Shown here piece after piece: positions 10,531 through 20,307 of a stretch of DNA of 64,000 nucleotides. Made by a program: the position numbers and the translations under genes. The notes beneath the pieces are model-generated. The model was given only the letters and a program-made list of their open reading frames with translations. It searched no databases and was not told where the DNA came from. The DNA is from Paraphaeosphaeria minitans (Eukaryota > Ascomycota > Dothideomycetes > Pleosporales > Didymosphaeriaceae), in NCBI GenBank assembly GCA_015832175.1, contig WJXW01000015.1, forward strand, positions 1,488,001-1,552,000, read 5' to 3'. Every line of letters starts with the position of its first letter. The first letter of the stretch is position 1.

Positions 10531-12445
10531 AGATACCGAGTGACCGGCGGAGGATAGCACAAATAGCCACACTTACTCCATGTGTGCACGCTGGGCGTGC
10601 AGGAAAGGCCGTCGCCTTCGAACGTGACACCAGCAGAAGGGCCCAGCGACGCCCAAGTGCCTCCCGCCGCCAACAGGAGAGGGTGACATCCCTCTCGTCA
10701 CCGCAACTTAGGGCAATTACACCCGCTTTCCCGAGTCCTGATCAACGGCCCTGGTCGTGGGCAAAGTCGAGGGCGTTGCCGCGTGGAGCCCTCGTAAATG
10801 ATGGGTAGCGCTTGGCTGTGCAGCTGCCTAGGATGACAAGGCTTCAAGATAGCAACCAGTTCCAGCCTCTTTGCCGGGAGTGGGGCTGCCGGCGTCGCAG
10901 ATGCACTGTTATTGGGCCTCGGGCCATACGGCTCAATACCCGCATATGCCTGCCAGCAATGCCGGGCATCGCCACGATGCACGGGATCTCAGGAGAAGGA
11001 GTCCAACCTCACCAGTCTGCCTTGCGAGCCTCTATTTCATGTACATGGACAGAAGCCAATGCAGGAACACTAATGTATATTTACCTCTATACCACTCCAT
11101 CTAAAGCAATCGAACCTACCTCTCCAGGAGGCTCTTGATATCGGCACCTACCACCTGCCACGCAAAGCCTCCTCCGTACCAGTGTCTGTTCAACCAGGGT
11201 GATCTGACAACCAATCCTTCCGCCCATTCCAGTGTTCCTGCCGATCGTCATCCTTCAACACTGCCTTGCCTGTCAGGAAGTCATACTGCGACTGATCCTA
11301 CCTATTCAAAATCATCCCACGGTCCTCCACCGGGAACTAGGACCCGAGGTATATCCTTCAATCCAATCTGGCGCTGAAAACTACTCTAATCTTACTATGA
11401 TAGCACCGTGGTGTTCATCATGGAGCCTGCACTGGATATGGGGCAATATTGGCCCCTTCCAAACAGAGAATCGACTGGTCAGCATATACCCCACCTTAAA
11501 CCATTCAATGATCTGAAATGAATAGGCTATCCATAGGGAAACTGGTCTTATGCCAATATTGAATCATTTTCATTAGCCTCCGGTGCCGGAAACCACACAG
11601 CCAGGTCCAACATGCTTGGGCAACAACAATTGAGAAGGCCAACGTAGTCTCGCGCAATGCCACCTTACCAACCATCACTGCCACGAGCGCCTTCCCCAAG
11701 ATCAATGGAACTTACCCGCACAAGCCAGTCGTCAACAGTTTACCATGCCAACTCTTGTAAGCCATCACCAATCCCCAGCTCAGGTCTCCAGGGATACGCA
11801 TACCTTGTGGACAGCTCGTGTCTAAAAACAACTGCCGGTATTCGTTAGACTTTCTACATGCATCTATGTATCAACTCCAAACTGACATTAACATTCCATT
11901 TCATCATGAGAAGTATCAGCTTGTTATCTCTACTCTGCGGACGCCTACAACGTAGCTAGTCTGTAGACACTAGGTCGTCTGCGAGAGCAAGCCAAATGAC
12001 GAAAGATGAGGCCCAACGAAGCTGCGATTGATGTTCACTAACTTCCGCGCATATACAAATTAACCTGTCATGTACCAGGATTGCGTTGGAGCAGTCACGC
12101 TGCAGCGTAGTCCTCAGTGTAAGCAATACATACGCTAGGTAAAGCTTGCTCGTGGCGGTCTTACTCGCTAGCATGTCGGGCCACACAAGCTTCTTCAATT
12201 GGTAAAATTTGGGAGAACGAACGGTAACTAGCACGTGATCAATAGCTAGTCTAGATAAGCAGCCCTCAGGATAATCGTATTCGAAGTATGTACTTACAAG
12301 TAATTGGACTTCGGCCGATGCGATGCGATCTTGCTACCTTATTTCCCATGTGTGACCGAGTCGGAAGCTGCCATACCAGGATACATAGTAGAAAGCAAAC
12401 CTCCCAAGAATCTCCGCATACTCACCTCGCTAGCGCCCCGCCTGC
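10531..12445. other. No gene assigned; a coding-like plus-strand reading with stops
   Basis: Frame +3 from about 10845 to 11400 reads like protein (GSGAAGVADALLLGLGPYG) but has several stops. A second protein-like stretch lies at about 11610-11760. I do not recognise the family. This may be a heavily decayed secreted or membrane protein gene. From 11850 to 12300 I see nothing. Confidence 0.25.
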
Positions 12446-13591
12446 GTGCTCTATTCGGCCGATATCTGCATACATTGCTGCCATGGAGAACGAAATGTCT
12501 GTGACCTCCCGTACCAGATCCGCTTCGCTAACACGGTGTCCAGATCACCAGCTGCTTGGCCGTTGATACATCTGGCAGCTGCTTGTTCGGAAGAAGCATA
12601 CAATGGCGTTGCCGTTTCTTCAGCAACTCCTTCCGCCGCACTGGAGCGGATCAAGATCAGCCAGCACTGTACTAGTTCGCAGAGTCGGGTCACTGTTGTC
12701 GCCGTTGCTGGTACACGAGGTCTCAGAGACTGGATAGTGAACTTCAAGAACGGCGCATCCGAGCCAGTGGGGGTTTTGGTTCGTAGCCCCGTCAAAGGAT
12801 GGATCGCTTGTGCTGATAATCGTAAGGGCGGACAACGGAACTTGTGTCACAGTGGATTCCTGAAGGCCGTCAAGATGCTCATCAGCCCCCTAGCGCTTCC
12901 CCTTAGTGCTGTCGAAAAGGGATCAACGCTGTTATTTACAGGGCACTCGGCCGGAGCTGCCATTGCGAGCCTTTTGTATGCACACCTCAAATCGACCAAC
13001 ACATCTCCGCTGGCCAGGTGCGCAGCAGGATTCGACATTATTCACTGTATCGTATTCGGCGCACCACCCATATCGACCACTCCGCTTCATGATGATGAGC
13101 GCTCAAGTCACCAGGGCTCGTTGTTTCTGTCTCTGATCAACGACGGCGATCCGATCATCAAAGCCGATATGGGCTATATAGCGAGGAAGTACCGTTGGTT
13201 GAAACCGTTCCGACCTCATTCACTTCTCATGCGACAGTCGCGGGATAAACGTGCAATCGAGTCAAGCTCCGGCGTCGCAGCTAAGCCAGGGAGTAGGCTG
13301 TTTGCGAACTCAGGCACCCTTCTTTCGATGCGGATAGAGTCCGCCATGGCACCCAAGATAAGCATCAGGATAACAGATAACCAAGAGCTAGACGAAGACA
13401 GAGTCACGACGTGGAGGGTGCACGGAATGAAGATCTACCGGAAAAGAATCGCCACTCTGCTAGCGGCCGGTGAGCTCATCGATTACGGATGCACAGACGA
13501 AAAAGCTTGTAGCGGTCACACCACATCACGTGGGAATGCACATGTGGAAGAGGTCATGCTGAACGGGTGGATCGGCTTACTGTTATTGTAG
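12446..13591 (+). CDS. Lipase class 3-like alpha/beta hydrolase
   Basis: Class 3 lipases hydrolyse acyl esters with a Ser-Asp-His triad. The nucleophile elbow GHSAGAAIASLLYAH is intact (Ser about residue 174). Upstream VTVVAVAGTRGLRDWIVNF matches the N-terminal strand and oxyanion region, CHSGFLKA the following helix, and IVFGAPPIS then INDGDPI the strand carrying the acid residue. A histidine follows in RPHSLLM. Length (up to 381 aa) fits fungal members. The first ~30 residues from the ATG at 12446 look non-homologous. A protein-like frame upstream (about 12330-12500) is offset by one, so the true start may lie in an earlier exon or the 5' end may carry a frameshift. No signal peptide is visible. 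Confidence 0.7.
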   Translation: MLYSADICIHCCHGERNVCDLPYQIRFANTVSRSPAAWPLIHLAAACSEEAYNGVAVSSATPSAALERIKISQHCTSSQSRVTVVAVAGTRGLRDWIVNFKNGASEPVGVLVRSPVKGWIACADNRKGGQRNLCHSGFLKAVKMLISPLALPLSAVEKGSTLLFTGHSAGAAIASLLYAHLKSTNTSPLARCAAGFDIIHCIVFGAPPISTTPLHDDERSSHQGSLFLSLINDGDPIIKADMGYIARKYRWLKPFRPHSLLMRQSRDKRAIESSSGVAAKPGSRLFANSGTLLSMRIESAMAPKISIRITDNQELDEDRVTTWRVHGMKIYRKRIATLLAAGELIDYGCTDEKACSGHTTSRGNAHVEEVMLNGWIGLLLL

Positions 13592-13742
13592 ACGTGCGGG
13601 GCGAGCCATCGTAGAGGCTTAGCTGACAGGAGTAGCCCAACGGTCAGCCCTCTACATCGCGGCATAGCTGCTATTCCAACACTGTCAGCAGAGACTCTGT
13701 GGGTTTTATAAGTGGGGGTAGAATAGCCTCGTGAAAAGCAAC

Positions 13743-14070
13743 ATGTCCTCCCCATTTCGGCTTCCACGAGAGCTCCGCGACCAGGTCTATCTCACCGTGC
13801 TTTATGACGCAGACGGACTTCTCTACAAGTAAGACAAAGATGGCGCAGGCAACTTCGGTTTCATACCTCTGCGACGCTGAGTCTGAACAAGTCAGGGTGA
13901 ATGTGCAGGTCCCATCCAATCTCCGTTGGGCTCCCAGGGAGGAGGAATTCGATCTGTCGTTGTTCGAGCGCAATATTCGCAGACATCCTTAGCTCAGCTC
14001 GCCATCAGCACAGGCAGCGATTGAGGGCTTGAAGGAGCTGGCTGGAGGATGGTTCATGCACGGCCTGTAG
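13743..14070 (+). pseudogene. F-box/2EXR-like protein with a premature stop
   Basis: Exon 1 (13743-13828) encodes MSSPFRLPRELRDQVYLTVL, the LPxELRxxIY signature seen at the start of many fungal F-box-like/2EXR proteins. A 67-nt intron (13829-13895, GTAAGA...CAG) joins in frame to a second exon reading NVQVPSNLRWAPREEEFDLS. A TAG at 13990-13992 stops the frame, but the same frame continues open to another TAG at 14068-14070. The first stop is therefore probably a CAG-to-TAG mutation. Even with it reverted the protein is only about 86 aa, shorter than usual for the family. If the first stop is natural, this is a 60-aa gene. Confidence 0.5.
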
Positions 14071-15013
14071 GGTGGGAATTCAGCACATCTACGGTGGCAT
14101 AGGCTTATCCAAGCGCTTGTAATACACGTTCATTCCCGAAGGTCAAGAACGACAGATGAAGTTTCATTTACTTTCCAGTAAGTTATTCTTATAGATATGT
14201 TTATTAAGTTGGCTATCTATTAGATTCGTTGGTGTATCGACGAGGTCATAATGTCGTAGTGACCGCATGACGGCATCTCCAGTCTTGCCCTTTTGACTCC
14301 TACGATGCAGTGAGAATTTGCATGGCTTTTCAAGATTGATTGCAAGCCTTCAGCTACCATTTAGCATTATAACCTACCTCTCTTGCGGGCTCTGAGTTGC
14401 GCAAGCGAGATACGACCTGGACCGGCGCCACGTACGGACGGAGGCACGTTAGATTTTGCAGCAATGAGCTTGACATTAATTAACGTTAACTCGTTAGTTT
14501 AACCACCCCAGTGGGGCGTGGCCACTTCAACGCTGACTTTTTGAGACTGTATCTCTTCGGCAAATATTCTATTGTGGATATTCTAACGTTACGCTAGGTT
14601 CGAAATCGCCGGCAGGTCATGATAAAGTCACAAATCCAATGTGTACAAGACGTAACCATAGTGGACTTGTGCAATGGGAAAATTTGTGATCATTGGTCTC
14701 ATTCTGTTGAACTCCACGATCGCTCCCCTGACAGGCCACGATTATATATATGTTGTCAATATGATCATCATGATGGCCTTTCTCTCTACAGGGATCCATT
14801 GGCAAAAGAGTAGCTTCCTCACAAAGTACGTGCTTGCAGCTGCACTTGCCTCCGCTCGAACCTGCTAAGAGCTTTTGGTGCTTCAGGCTGCCTTCATCGA
14901 TAGATGGGGGACTAGCTCTTCCTCACCCTCCCCTTCCGCATGCTCCAAATTCCCTTCCGCGGCTAATCATCGTTGGTGTCTTCCCAGAGCCCGGCATACA
15001 GATCACTTAGGTC
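14071..15013. other. No gene recognised
   Basis: AT-richer stretch around 14160-14230. A short hydrophobic reading at 14674-14868 (plus) lacks any family motif. Nothing else supported. Confidence 0.35.
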
Positions 15014-15469
15014 CTACCAATCGTCCACGTCATCGTCAAGGTCGTAATAGGTGTCGGAGTCTGTACTGCAACTCTCATCTTCACTTGAGTCGTGCGGAAC
15101 ATACTCCTCTTCCGAATCACCTAGCTCATCCGGATCAATAAAAAGAAGGTCGTCGTCGTCCTCGCTCTCCTCGATGCTGCTGTCCTCTATCGATAGGTCG
15201 TCTGGACCAGCAGAGCTCTCAGCGAAGTAACTCTTATAGCTAGTAACCTTGCATTCACGAGGAAGGGTAGCCTTGAGGGATTGGGCGCCTGACCCGCTCG
15301 ATGGTACAGTCATGACTGTGAGAGATACAGGATACGTACAGAAGGCTCGCGAGTGCAGATACTCGCGGTCACCAGGGCGGGCTCGATCAACGGCAAGCTT
15401 AATTATATGAGTTGGGTGGGACTTTAGACACCTAAGCCAATCGTAACTCTTACTTGCACAAGTTGTCAC
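15014..15469 (-). CDS. Acidic hypothetical protein, probable last exon
   Basis: The minus-strand frame ends in a strongly acidic, Ser-rich tail (about residues 95-151; runs of D and E such as EESEDDDDLLFIDPDE). The only in-frame ATG is internal, near 15313, just after a pyrimidine-rich stretch ending in CAG. The real exon may therefore start there and be preceded by others I cannot place. No domain recognised. Acidic tails of this kind occur in chromatin and nucleolar proteins, but nothing here proves that role. Confidence 0.3.
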   Translation of the reverse strand: MTTCASKSYDWLRCLKSHPTHIIKLAVDRARPGDREYLHSRAFCTYPVSLTVMTVPSSGSGAQSLKATLPRECKVTSYKSYFAESSAGPDDLSIEDSSIEESEDDDDLLFIDPDELGDSEEEYVPHDSSEDESCSTDSDTYYDLDDDVDDW

Positions 15470-16027
15470 TTGATCACCAAACAGATGAAAACTTGTCCGC
15501 CACGATGAACAAGAATCATCGGCATGGAATACTTGGAGTCCCTCACCATCTCTTTACAGTCAAGCCGTGTAATCGTGGGCATCGAGATCTGCTGAGAATG
15601 TTTCATCAATCCATCTTCAGTCATGGGGGCGCGATGTATGATTGGTTCGCGGAATCTAGCAATGATCATTGCAAGTCGATCGCTGACCTGAAAGCGAGGA
15701 GGTCATAAGGACGCGATTGACCCAGAGCCAGGACGTGCAATTCTCACATCTTACCGGACCACGTAATGAACATGCCCATTGAGGCAGGTTGATGATGACG
15801 GGGACATTCATCCGTTTGAAAAGAATGATGGGCGGCCGTAGTGCTCTCGCTTGTCGATGCTTTTTCTAGACCGTAAACGCTAGAAATCACCAGACAATGA
15901 AGCGCTGTACTCCCCATAAGGTGACTCACATGGACGTACGATCGTGCAGAGCTATTAAATGGTGTCCGTAGTCACGAATTGGCAACCCTATTATCCAATC
16001 GCTGGACAGTCATAAATTTCTAGAGAC
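15470..16027. other. Intergenic, no gene seen
   Basis: Between the acidic minus-strand ORF and the plus-strand gene at 16028. No motif recognised. Confidence 0.35.
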
Positions 16028-16856
16028 ATGGCAAGCGCGGCCAATGGATCACACCCTACAGCCACCCGGCCCGAAGTGAAGGAAAATGACATTGAAAAAA
16101 AGCTGGTACGGATGCAGAAGGATATCGCAGACTCCCTGGGCCACGAGCTGAACCTATACGAAGATTACTGCATGGTCTTTATCTGCGCCAACAGTAATGA
16201 TGTCACTGCTCGTTTGGAAAACACTTGTTAAGAAACCGCAAGCAGAACAATTCCCTCGCAGCGCAACGGGATGCAGAGCTCATGGAGCTCATGAAGATGC
16301 ATGTACGATCAGGCGACACTAAAGCCCACGGAAACGAATCACTTCAGCCGGTACGTTGTTGCGTGACTAAAACGGGACCTTTACTAACGCATGCGCGCAG
16401 CTGCAGCTACGCAGTGTGATAACCGAGGGTGCTGCGGCTGAGCTTACGATTCATCGAAGCGTGTTACCTTCGGTCGAAGAGGAAGATCAAGATGGAGAAG
16501 ATGGACTGCTTGGAGAGAGCCCGGCGCACACATCTTCTGCCGGCGAGTCTGGAGACGAATTGGTGACTTATGAGCCGCCAGACGCACTCGCCGTCCACTT
16601 CGAGGACCCTCGGACTGGAAGAGAGTATGGGCTGAGGTCTAGCTCCCGGAGACAGGCTGTTGGGTATACTGTGGCTGCACGTACCGCTCGTCGAAGCCAA
16701 TCTAAAAGCCGCAATCCACCATGCAACATGGATGCCGCAGAGGACGCGCCACTTGCGTCACACCAACCGTGCAACGAGCCCGGGACAGACTGCGATGAAC
16801 GTAAGGCGGGTGATGGGAGGGTTCCGGGTAGCGACGCGACAACGCAGATCTGTTAG
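16028..16856 (+). CDS. Hypothetical protein, three exons; stop codon overlaps a transposon insertion
   Basis: Proposed exons are 16028-16174, 16246-16350 and 16401-16856, giving 235 aa. Intron 2 (50 nt, GTACG...CTAAC...CAG) is convincing. Intron 1 has a weak GTCTTT donor and is chosen because it restores frame. The N-terminus is charged and helical (NDIEKKLVRMQKDIADSLG); the middle reads AAQRDAELMELMKMHVRSG; the C-terminal half is acidic then Arg/Ser-rich, probably disordered. No family recognised. The terminal codon TAG is built from the TA target site plus the first base of the Tc1/mariner element. Across the insertion the empty site would read TAA, so the protein is preserved but its 3' UTR is displaced. 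Confidence 0.5.
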
Positions 16857-17040
16857 ATGCATAATTCTGGGAAAGCTTGGCGCGCACCGTCGATTTTCCC
16901 CCCACCACACTAATTGTATAGAGCGTCGAAATTGGTAGATGCCGCGCCCGCCCCGCCCATGCGCCATTTACGGGTCAGGTAAGCTTGAGGTCGTAGATTC
17001 ACGCGTATAAGGCTATACTGACTTTTTCTTGGTGTTGTAG
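16856..17040 (+). repeat. Left terminal inverted repeat with leader intron
   Basis: Begins GATGCATAATTC directly after TA. It matches the reverse complement of 20120-20305 nearly base for base, with a few substitutions and small indels. Contains a GTAAGC donor at 16979 after CGGGTCAG and a TTGTAG acceptor ending at 17040, ten bases before the accessory gene's ATG. Confidence 0.88.
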
Positions 17041-17049
17041 CTATCAAAC

Positions 17050-18848
17050 ATGCGTCCCCCAGGCCGCCAGCGGCTCCCGCCCATTACGCTACGGAACCTA
17101 GAAGAGCACGCAGACCGCTTTGCCAACACGGCGCATAAGTCTAGAGCTATTAAAGCTGCTAGAGCTACAAGATCTCGGCGTAAGATGGTTATAAGCCATA
17201 TAAGTTAGATACCTACTTACTCCATAGTGTAGGAGCTGCACCTAGAACACCATCGCCGCCAGCAAGGCCGGTTAAAAAGACGCGTGTCACGAAGACAAAG
17301 GCACAGGCGGCACTAGTAGAAACTGCTCCTACTACTGCTACTCCTCCTGTTATTATTGAAGTGGCTGAGACACCGCCCTATCGTCCAACACAGAGCTTGC
17401 CTTACTCCAATATAGCAGAACTCTTGCAAGTCTCATCACCAACTATCCAGCTAGTTTAAGGCCTCCAGTCGTCTCCACCACCTATTGAACTTGAAATAGC
17501 TCCTAAGCCACAAGTTGTTACAGGACTACCTATACTTAGGTACATAATTGAGGTTTCCTTTACTGTTCGCGTGAACTCAAAATTTGTTGTCCGAAGCGAG
17601 AAAACCTACAGTCGAGAGGACCTATGGCTGTCAGCGTTTGAGGATAAAGTGGAGGAGATGAGGAGCAGCAAGCCTTCTGGAATTGAAGGCAGAGACTGTA
17701 CAATACGCTGCACGTCACTATCCTATCGGGCGATAACTCGAGGAGCTATCTGGAAAGCTGAGACGATTGAAGACTTTGGTGACGACGTTAGCATATCCTT
17801 TTTGGACAATGTTGATAGGCATGTCGTCAGCCTCTCCGCGCGGTCTCCAGTTGAACTTGTGCAGATGAGGCTTGAACAGAAGCTAGAGTGCAACTTAATT
17901 GGGAGGGCGTTCTCGCGCAGTCAGTACGCTAACGAGCCATCCTCTGACAAGCTAGAGATCTTGACTGCGCTTGAGTCCTCAGCTGGCAATCGAACAAAGC
18001 AACAGATAGTTGAAGGTCGCATGATAAAGAGGGCAGAGGAAAAGGCAGAGCGTCGTGCAGCCCAAGTTGAGGCTATCCGGACTGCGCATGACCACGTAGG
18101 GGCAATTAATAACCGCTGGCGTTGTACAGAGGAGGCTGTCTGTACCAACAGAGGTGGCTATTGTTATGTACCTTTTGGTCAGATGGCCCACTACCAAATT
18201 AAAGCTGTTGATATAGAGGCTTGGGCTCAAGAGATAGTTATTGGTACGACTAACGTCAGTGTTGAAAGTCCACCTATTAAGCTACTCCAGCACTGGAGGG
18301 AGGATGAAAAGAGAGAGAGAGATGAGCGGAGGGAGGCTGAGAGACTTGATAGAGCATGGCGCGTAGAGGAAACCCGGCGACGACAGCAGCAACAGTCATA
18401 CTTCCTGCCACCCCAGCTGCCAGCTCATGCTTATGCCTGGCCACCTTCTACTGCTCCTGCTCCTCCTCCACCAGCCCCGAGCATCTGGCCTCTCGCGGCA
18501 ACAAACGATACCACAAACGCCAGGTATACGGCATCTCGCCGCTCCCCAGTGTCATCAAGCCCTGTATCTGGGCGTGGTTGCGCGGACGACAGGACAGTCG
18601 TGAGGCAGTTCTTTCAGTGGCTAATTGCCCAGCAGCCAGAGGATGACCAGGAGGACTACAGCGAGGCGGCGCGCGTCGCGATAGATCAGAGGTGGACAGT
18701 TGAGGATATCCGAGCAATGTCCAACCCAAAAGGCGATCTATACACAATCGCGATGGGTTTTGGACTAAAGGATGGTGTTATCCGCCACCTCCGTGAGGAG
18801 CTGCGATTGTTCAAGCCAGCTTACCGCGCGCGTGGCGGGTCGGAGTAG
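17050..18848 (+). CDS. Transposon accessory protein, one premature stop
   Basis: ATG at 17050 (MRPPGRQRLPPITLRN); exon 1 to 17179; 53-nt intron 17180-17232 (GTAAGA...TAG); exon 2 to 18848. The frame is open except for TAA at 17457-17459, probably from CAA; the last 425 codons are uninterrupted. Features: basic N-terminus (RATRSRR), a Thr/Pro-rich spacer, then a globular region containing a putative Cys motif (RCTEEAVCTNRGGYCYVPFG) followed by WAQEIVIG. A charged coiled-coil-like helix (about 18290-18400) and a Pro/Ala-rich linker precede a C-terminal segment. I know no transposase or DNA-binding family with this layout. Position inside the TIRs and a mirrored leader suggest it is made together with the transposase and helps transposition; this is inference. 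Confidence 0.6.
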
Positions 18849-18973
18849 TCCTATAAGTTTCTTTGTTTATCTCTACCTCAACATGATACCCCAGCAACAA
18901 TATATAGTATATGATACCTAAAAGCAAGCTGTTTGTATGATATAGAGTATGAATTAGTATAGAACGTGATATC

Positions 18974-20101
18974 CTACTCCTCAAAGGCAAAGTCTGTCTC
19001 AAGCCTCAGCTGATCATGGAGACCATCTAGCACTGTCTGCTCCATATAGAGACCTCCAGCAGCGTGTTGAAAGTGCTTTCTTGCAAATCTATCACAGCCA
19101 CTTTCTGCAATTGCTGCCCGCAAGAAGTCGCCAAAGCCACTATCTCCTGGAAAACGTGTCCGTATATAGCAGTAGTTACGCCGGATCCATGCCTTCAAGA
19201 CGGCAAAGGTAAGCTCAATAGGATTGTAGTCAGGAGAGTACGGCGGCAGGTATCGTACTACAAACCCAGCGTCGCGGAGTAGACGTGGCACGTCGTTGTT
19301 CGTGTGGATAGAGACATTGTCAAGTACAATAACAACTGGGCGTCCACCAAATTTGACTCGTAGAGCAGGTATAAGCTCCAGTTCCACCCACTCAATAAAC
19401 TCCACCCGGCTGTAGTAGCCCTCCTTGATGCCTGTACACGGCAAATACCCATCAACAGTATACGCTGGCAAGATGGCCCAAGTCTTACCACGCTTTATGT
19501 CTTGCGTATAGCGCATCTCTTCACCGATAGGAGCGTAGGCGTGATGCCTCCATCCAGTTTTCTCGTTGAAGATAGATTCATCAAGGAATACAACATCCTC
19601 TGCAGCATACCGCCTCATAGAATCGCGGTAGTAACCACGGAGCTCCTCATTGCGGTCAATGGCGTATGGGCGCAGCGTTTTACGACCCCAGCCCTCTCTC
19701 TTCAACAGGCGACTGATAGTGGACTGAGTGATAAAGATGCCACGCTCAACGCTCAACCACCATACCATCTCGTCCTGATACATCCAGCCATGTCGTAGTA
19801 GCTCACCGCGGAGAGCAAGTGAGTCTTCCTTTGCTAGTTTTGGAGGACGCCCAAGCTTGCCAGTAAGAGCCTTCCGTACACAACCAGTAGTTATGATATT
19901 ATTATAGACATTGCGTACAGCATGTCTTGAACAACCAACTTGGTCTGCAATCTCCTGCTCATGCCAACCTAGGCAGAGATACCGATTAATTTCTAGCCTC
20001 TTTAAGTTTGTCAGACCATGGGCAGCGTAGAAGGGCCCAGCAGGAGGTGGTTCAAGGGCTGATAGAGATGTCCGAACGCCGTGGGCGCGATGGGCGGCCA
20101 T
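18974..20101 (-). CDS. Tc1/mariner (IS630-like) DDE transposase
   Basis: 375 aa from ATG at 20101 (MAAHRAHG). The N-terminus has a helix-turn-helix (INRYLCLGWHEQEIADQVG...SRHAVRNVY) and a second recognition region (TQSTISRLLKREGW). The catalytic core carries VVFLDESIFNEKTG (first Asp), VIVLDNVSIHTN (second Asp) and YSPDYNPIELTF (Glu), with 34 residues between second Asp and Glu: a DD34E triad, all present. It cuts at TIR ends and inserts at TA. The stop lies ~125 bp from that of the convergent accessory gene. A 60-nt leader intron (20120-20179) lies in the right TIR, 18 bases upstream of the ATG. An upstream ATG in the leader is out of frame with the transposase after splicing and may be a small upstream ORF. 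Probably functional. Confidence 0.88.
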   Translation of the reverse strand: MAAHRAHGVRTSLSALEPPPAGPFYAAHGLTNLKRLEINRYLCLGWHEQEIADQVGCSRHAVRNVYNNIITTGCVRKALTGKLGRPPKLAKEDSLALRGELLRHGWMYQDEMVWWLSVERGIFITQSTISRLLKREGWGRKTLRPYAIDRNEELRGYYRDSMRRYAAEDVVFLDESIFNEKTGWRHHAYAPIGEEMRYTQDIKRGKTWAILPAYTVDGYLPCTGIKEGYYSRVEFIEWVELELIPALRVKFGGRPVVIVLDNVSIHTNNDVPRLLRDAGFVVRYLPPYSPDYNPIELTFAVLKAWIRRNYCYIRTRFPGDSGFGDFLRAAIAESGCDRFARKHFQHAAGGLYMEQTVLDGLHDQLRLETDFAFEE

Positions 20102-20119
20102 CTGGCGCGTTGGTGACAA

Positions 20120-20305
20120 CTGCAACACCAAGAAAGTCAGTATAGCCTCTATGCGCGTGAATCTACGACCTCAACTTACCTGACCCGTAAACGGCGCGTG
20201 GGCGGGGCGGCGGGCGCGGCATCTACCAATTTCGACGCTCTATATAATTAGTGTGGTGGGGGGAAAATCGACGATGCGCGCCAAGCTTTCCCAGAATTAT
20301 GCATC
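20120..20305 (-). repeat. Right terminal inverted repeat with leader intron
   Basis: Mirror of the left TIR. On the minus strand a GTAAGT donor follows CGGGTCAG (intron 20179 down to 20120) and TTGCAG is the acceptor. Element end GCATC at 20305, then TA. Confidence 0.88.
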
Positions 20306-20307
20306 TA

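Larger units (their letters stand above)
16856..20305. mobile_element. Tc1/mariner-superfamily transposon, 3.45 kb, two convergent genes
   Basis: The ends are mirror images starting GATGCATAATTCTGGGAAAG and are flanked by TA on both sides (16854-16855 and 20306-20307), the target duplication of this superfamily. Inside are a DD34E transposase on the minus strand and an accessory gene on the plus strand, converging on a ~125-bp AT-rich spacer. The TIRs are about 185 bp, long for the group, and each contains a leader exon and intron. The transposase is uninterrupted and the TIRs nearly identical, suggesting recent activity; the accessory frame has one stop. The standard plan is a single transposase gene, so the two-gene layout is the notable point. 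Confidence 0.9.

Noticed and set aside
12304..12504. Upstream frame as the true N-terminus of the lipase-like gene
   Set aside because: Frame is offset by one, the splice options are too short, and the peptide shows no family match; kept only as a caveat.
14674..14868. Hydrophobic 64-codon plus-strand ORF resembling a membrane segment
   Set aside because: Too short, no family pattern, and other frames of the same stretch are also open.
17401..17470. Possible intron removing the TAA in the transposon accessory gene
   Set aside because: The only GT...AG pair that would do so gives about 31 nt, below usable fungal intron size; a nonsense mutation is simpler.
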